A stretch of 25,428 bases of DNA from an uncultured Mycoplasmatota bacterium (GTDB taxonomy: Bacteria > Bacillota_I > Bacilli_A > RF39 > UBA660): assembly GCA_947572405.1 (NCBI GenBank), contig CANPBV010000006.1:1-25428 (forward strand), given 5' to 3'. The translations under genes were made by a program, and so were the position numbers. Numbering within the stretch: position 1 is the stretch's first letter; each line of letters starts with the position of its first letter. Shown piece by piece: positions 22,674 to 25,428 of the stretch. Below the pieces are notes generated by a model. It had not been told where the DNA came from. It saw only the letters and a list, made by a program, of their open reading frames with translations, and searched no databases.

Positions 22674-24797
22674 ATGGAAGAACAAATATTAGATATTTTA
22701 AAACAAGATAACAGAGCATTTACAGTATACGAATTAAATGATGCATTAGGATTAAAAACAGTAGATGAATTAAAAGAACTGTTAAAAACCTTGAACAGAT
22801 TGGAAGATAACCTCAAAATTTATCGTACAAAAAAAGATAGTTATTTGTTATTTAATAATAGCCATCTAAAATTAGGAACTTTACTTGCTAATAAAAAAGG
22901 ATTTGGTTTTGTTGATATTGAGGGGGATGAGGATGTTTTTATAGCTCCTACTAATATGAACAATGCCATTCATGGTGATAAAGTAGTTGTAGAAATTACA
23001 AGCAAAAAAGGAATGGATTTAGAGGGTCGCATTGTTCGAATCGTGAATCGTGAAATTAAAGAAATGGTAGGGGAATATTATGTCAAAGATAGCAAAGGTT
23101 ATATTGACTTAGATGATGAAAAAGTAAAGTTAGATATTGAAATTGATAAAGATAAGTCAATGGGTGCGATGCCAGGGCATAAAGTTTTAGTAAAAGTTCT
23201 TGAAAAATTAAAAGACAATCATTATAAAGGTGAAGTAATTAAAATTTTAGGGCATAAAAATGACCCAGGCGTAGATATCTTATCGATTGTAGCGAAACTT
23301 GGAATTCATGATACATTTCCTGAGGATGTAATGGAACAAGTGGAGGCTTTACCAGATGCAGTAAGGGAAGAGGAACTTGTTGGTAGAAGAGATTTAAGAG
23401 AGGAATCTATTTTTACAATAGATGGCGATGATACAAAAGATATTGATGATGCAATTTCAATTAAAAAATTAGAAAATGGAAATTATGAATTAGGAGTTCA
23501 TATTGCAGATGTTAGTTATTATGTAAAAGCAGGAACGCCTTTAGATGAAGAGGCTTATGAAAGGGGAACCAGTGTTTATTTAGCAGATCGTGTTATTCCT
23601 ATGCTTCCTCATAAACTTTCAAATGGAATTTGTTCTTTAAACCCTAATGTAGATCGCTTATCGATGTCTTGTGTTATGCAAATAGATCATAAAGGTAAAG
23701 TTTTAGATTATGAAATTTTTGAAAGCGTAATTTGTTCTAGAAAACAAATGACTTATAAATGTGTAAATAAAATTCTAGAAGAAAATGAAATTCCAAAAGG
23801 CTATGAGGATTTTGTAGAAGAGTTAAAATTAATGGAAGAACTTGCTCATATTCTAAGAAAAGAAAAGGAATCTAGAGGATATATTGATTTTGAAATAGAT
23901 GAATCTAAAATTATTGTGGATGGTTCAGGAAAAGCAATTGATGTAGTGCTTCGCAATCGTGGAACTGGAGAAAAATTAATTGAAGATTTCATGATTGTAG
24001 CGAATGAGACTGTAGCAACCCATATTTATTTTATGGAGCTTCCATTTTTATATCGTATACATGGAGAACCAAGTGAAGAAAAAATTCAAAAATTTTTAGA
24101 CTTTATTGGTATTTTAGGTTATTCTATCCATGGCAAAGTAAAAGATATTCATCCTAAAACTATGCAAGATATTTTAGATCAATTGAAAGATAAAAAAGAA
24201 TTTCATATTTTGTCTTCTATGTTACTTAGAAGTATGCAGAAAGCTGTTTATGATAAAAATAACATTGGGCATTTTGGTTTAGCTAGTAAATATTATACAC
24301 ATTTTACGTCTCCAATTAGACGTTATCCTGATACAACAGTTCATAGATTGTTACGACTTTATTTGTTTCAAAATAAAATGGATAGAGATACCATCAATTA
24401 TTGGGATAATAGATTAACTTTTATAGGAGAACATACATCAGAAATGGAGAGAACTTCCATTGAATGCGAACGTGAAGTAGATGATATGAAGAAGGCTGAA
24501 TACATGATGGATCATATTGGTGAAACATATACTGGAATAGTAAGTAGTGTTATGAGTTTTGGGATGTTTGTGGAACTTCCAAATTTAGTAGAAGGTCTAG
24601 TACGCGTAGATAGTATAAATGCGGATCATTATTTCTTTGATGAGGCAACGTTTTCCATTCATGGGGAAAAAGACAAGCGAGGGTATCGTTTGGGAGATAC
24701 TGTGAATGTAACTGTCTTAGCGGCTAATAAGGAAGCAAAAACTGTAGATTTTATTATTAAAGAGGGGGAAGAAAAAGATGAAAAAGACAGCGTATGA
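22674..24797 (+). CDS. rnr: Ribonuclease R
   Basis: 707 residues. A 3'-to-5' exoribonuclease that degrades structured RNA, acting in mRNA and rRNA quality control and with tmRNA. Domain order is standard: N-terminal helix-turn-helix (1-60), two cold-shock OB folds (about 65-220), the RNB catalytic domain, and a C-terminal S1 domain (about 622-700, GETYTGIVSSVMSFGMFVEL). The catalytic aspartates are in DGDDTKDIDD: D250, D256, D258 and D259. SPIRRYPDTTVHRLL is the RNB signature. Lysine and glutamate at the end replace the long basic tail of E. coli RNase R. Start at ATG 22674 with GAGGTGA at the right distance. Its 3' end overlaps the next gene by 20 bases; smpB, the common neighbour, is not here. 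Confidence 0.97.
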   Translation: MEEQILDILKQDNRAFTVYELNDALGLKTVDELKELLKTLNRLEDNLKIYRTKKDSYLLFNNSHLKLGTLLANKKGFGFVDIEGDEDVFIAPTNMNNAIHGDKVVVEITSKKGMDLEGRIVRIVNREIKEMVGEYYVKDSKGYIDLDDEKVKLDIEIDKDKSMGAMPGHKVLVKVLEKLKDNHYKGEVIKILGHKNDPGVDILSIVAKLGIHDTFPEDVMEQVEALPDAVREEELVGRRDLREESIFTIDGDDTKDIDDAISIKKLENGNYELGVHIADVSYYVKAGTPLDEEAYERGTSVYLADRVIPMLPHKLSNGICSLNPNVDRLSMSCVMQIDHKGKVLDYEIFESVICSRKQMTYKCVNKILEENEIPKGYEDFVEELKLMEELAHILRKEKESRGYIDFEIDESKIIVDGSGKAIDVVLRNRGTGEKLIEDFMIVANETVATHIYFMELPFLYRIHGEPSEEKIQKFLDFIGILGYSIHGKVKDIHPKTMQDILDQLKDKKEFHILSSMLLRSMQKAVYDKNNIGHFGLASKYYTHFTSPIRRYPDTTVHRLLRLYLFQNKMDRDTINYWDNRLTFIGEHTSEMERTSIECEREVDDMKKAEYMMDHIGETYTGIVSSVMSFGMFVELPNLVEGLVRVDSINADHYFFDEATFSIHGEKDKRGYRLGDTVNVTVLAANKEAKTVDFIIKEGEEKDEKDSV

Positions 24798-25422
24798 AAT
24801 ATTAGGGGTAAGTGAAAAAGCAAAAGATGAGGAAATCAAAAGGCAATATCATATTTTAATGAGAAGTGTTCATAGTGATGTGACATCTTTAAAAGATTTA
24901 ACAGAGGAAGAAAGACAACAATGCGAAAAATTAGTAAGAGAGTATAATGAAGCATATGCAAAATTAAGTAAGGGAAAGCGTGCGGATTATGATAGAAAAT
25001 TAGCGCAACAAAGAGAGAGATCAAGAGTTATTAATAGCGAGTCTTCATATTCTAGGGCTTATGGTTCTGACCGGCCAAGGGATAAAGGAAAAACGGGAAG
25101 TGCAACTAAAAAATCAGATGCTCATGACATTATGAACAATATTTTAAAGCAACAACTTGATGAATGGATGAGTAGAATTTTTACAGGTGGATATTCTTTT
25201 TCAGGCAGTTTTACAACGGATCCGAATGAAAAATTAAAACAGGATTATTGGAATTTAAAATCAAAAATGGAGAAGTTAGAAAGAGATTTAAGGATCGCTA
25301 TGCAGGAAGTAGAGATTGAGTTTGGGAAAAGTGAGTCCATAAATGAAATCCAATTGAATATGGAATTTGAAAAATTTTTTTATATATTAGGATTTCGTTG
25401 TGCAAAAAGAAAAGTTGCTTAA
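24778..25422 (+). CDS. J-domain protein with HSD in place of HPD
   Basis: 214 residues. The first about 75 form a J-domain: TAYEILGVSEKAKDEEIKRQ, a loop, then LVREYNEAYAKLSKGKRADY. The loop that normally carries HPD, the motif that stimulates DnaK ATPase, reads H32-S33-D34. No Gly/Phe region, zinc fingers or substrate domain of DnaJ is present. The middle (about 80-150) is polar and Ser-rich, and the end holds a heptad-like helix (about 165-200). It overlaps rnr by 20 bases behind an AGGGGGA site, so the two are coupled and it may work with RNase R or RNA turnover, which is inference. Stop TAA at 25420 is close to the window edge. Confidence 0.85.
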   Translation: MKKTAYEILGVSEKAKDEEIKRQYHILMRSVHSDVTSLKDLTEEERQQCEKLVREYNEAYAKLSKGKRADYDRKLAQQRERSRVINSESSYSRAYGSDRPRDKGKTGSATKKSDAHDIMNNILKQQLDEWMSRIFTGGYSFSGSFTTDPNEKLKQDYWNLKSKMEKLERDLRIAMQEVEIEFGKSESINEIQLNMEFEKFFYILGFRCAKRKVA

Positions 25423-25428
25423 ATATGC

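Overview
The window looks like chromosome from a low-GC, walled member of the Bacilli (Firmicutes), probably an uncultured gut lineage. The DNA is very AT-rich, Shine-Dalgarno sites are of the AGGTG/GGAGG type, and promoters match the sigma-A consensus, often with an extended TGN-TATAAT -10. TGA is used as a stop codon. Three genes make or move peptidoglycan precursors (MurA, MurJ-like flippase, FemX-like ligase), so this is not a wall-less mollicute. The run fba - murA - (two genes) - rpmE resembles the Bacillus fbaA-tal-murAB-rho-rpmE neighbourhood, with tal and rho absent here. No gene names a species.

Region 1 (about 1-11232) is a compact type IV secretion (T4SS) operon of seven genes on the plus strand: a VirB6/TrbL-like membrane protein, a PrgI/VirB3-like protein, a TrsD/TraC-like protein, the VirB4 ATPase, a 932-residue surface enzyme joining a SpoIID-type domain to two C39-like cysteine-peptidase domains, an unknown membrane-anchored protein with two calcium-loop-like motifs, and a VirD4/TraG coupling ATPase with a tandem-repeat tail. 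No relaxase, integrase or replication gene lies in the window. Two identical 103-bp MITE-like elements bracket the operon. Each has its own 9-bp target duplication, so they arrived independently. One lies in the operon leader and the other split the loop of the operon terminator.

Region 2 (11293-17603) is housekeeping: a single-domain rhodanese, a MurJ/SpoVB-like flippase with a FemX-like peptidoglycan aminoacyl ligase and an MntP manganese exporter, a 357-bp gap that seems to hold a decayed gene, class II fructose-bisphosphate aldolase, and MurA.

Region 3 (17619-19292) holds an SGNH-like membrane-anchored protein without the usual block-V histidine, a BI-1/YetJ-type protein, and rpmE (zinc-ribbon L31) with a leader hairpin and a terminator overlapping its stop codon.

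Region 4 (19349-22578) looks like one operon: a Panacea-domain (SocA/PanA-like) protein overlapping a coiled-coil three-helix membrane protein (a candidate toxin-antitoxin pair), then rmuC, a DUF2238-like membrane protein and a small tail-anchored protein.

Region 5 (22582-25422) is rnr (RNase R), preceded by a long inverted repeat overlapping its promoter and followed by an overlapping J-domain protein whose HPD motif reads HSD.

I see no tRNA, rRNA or CRISPR array.
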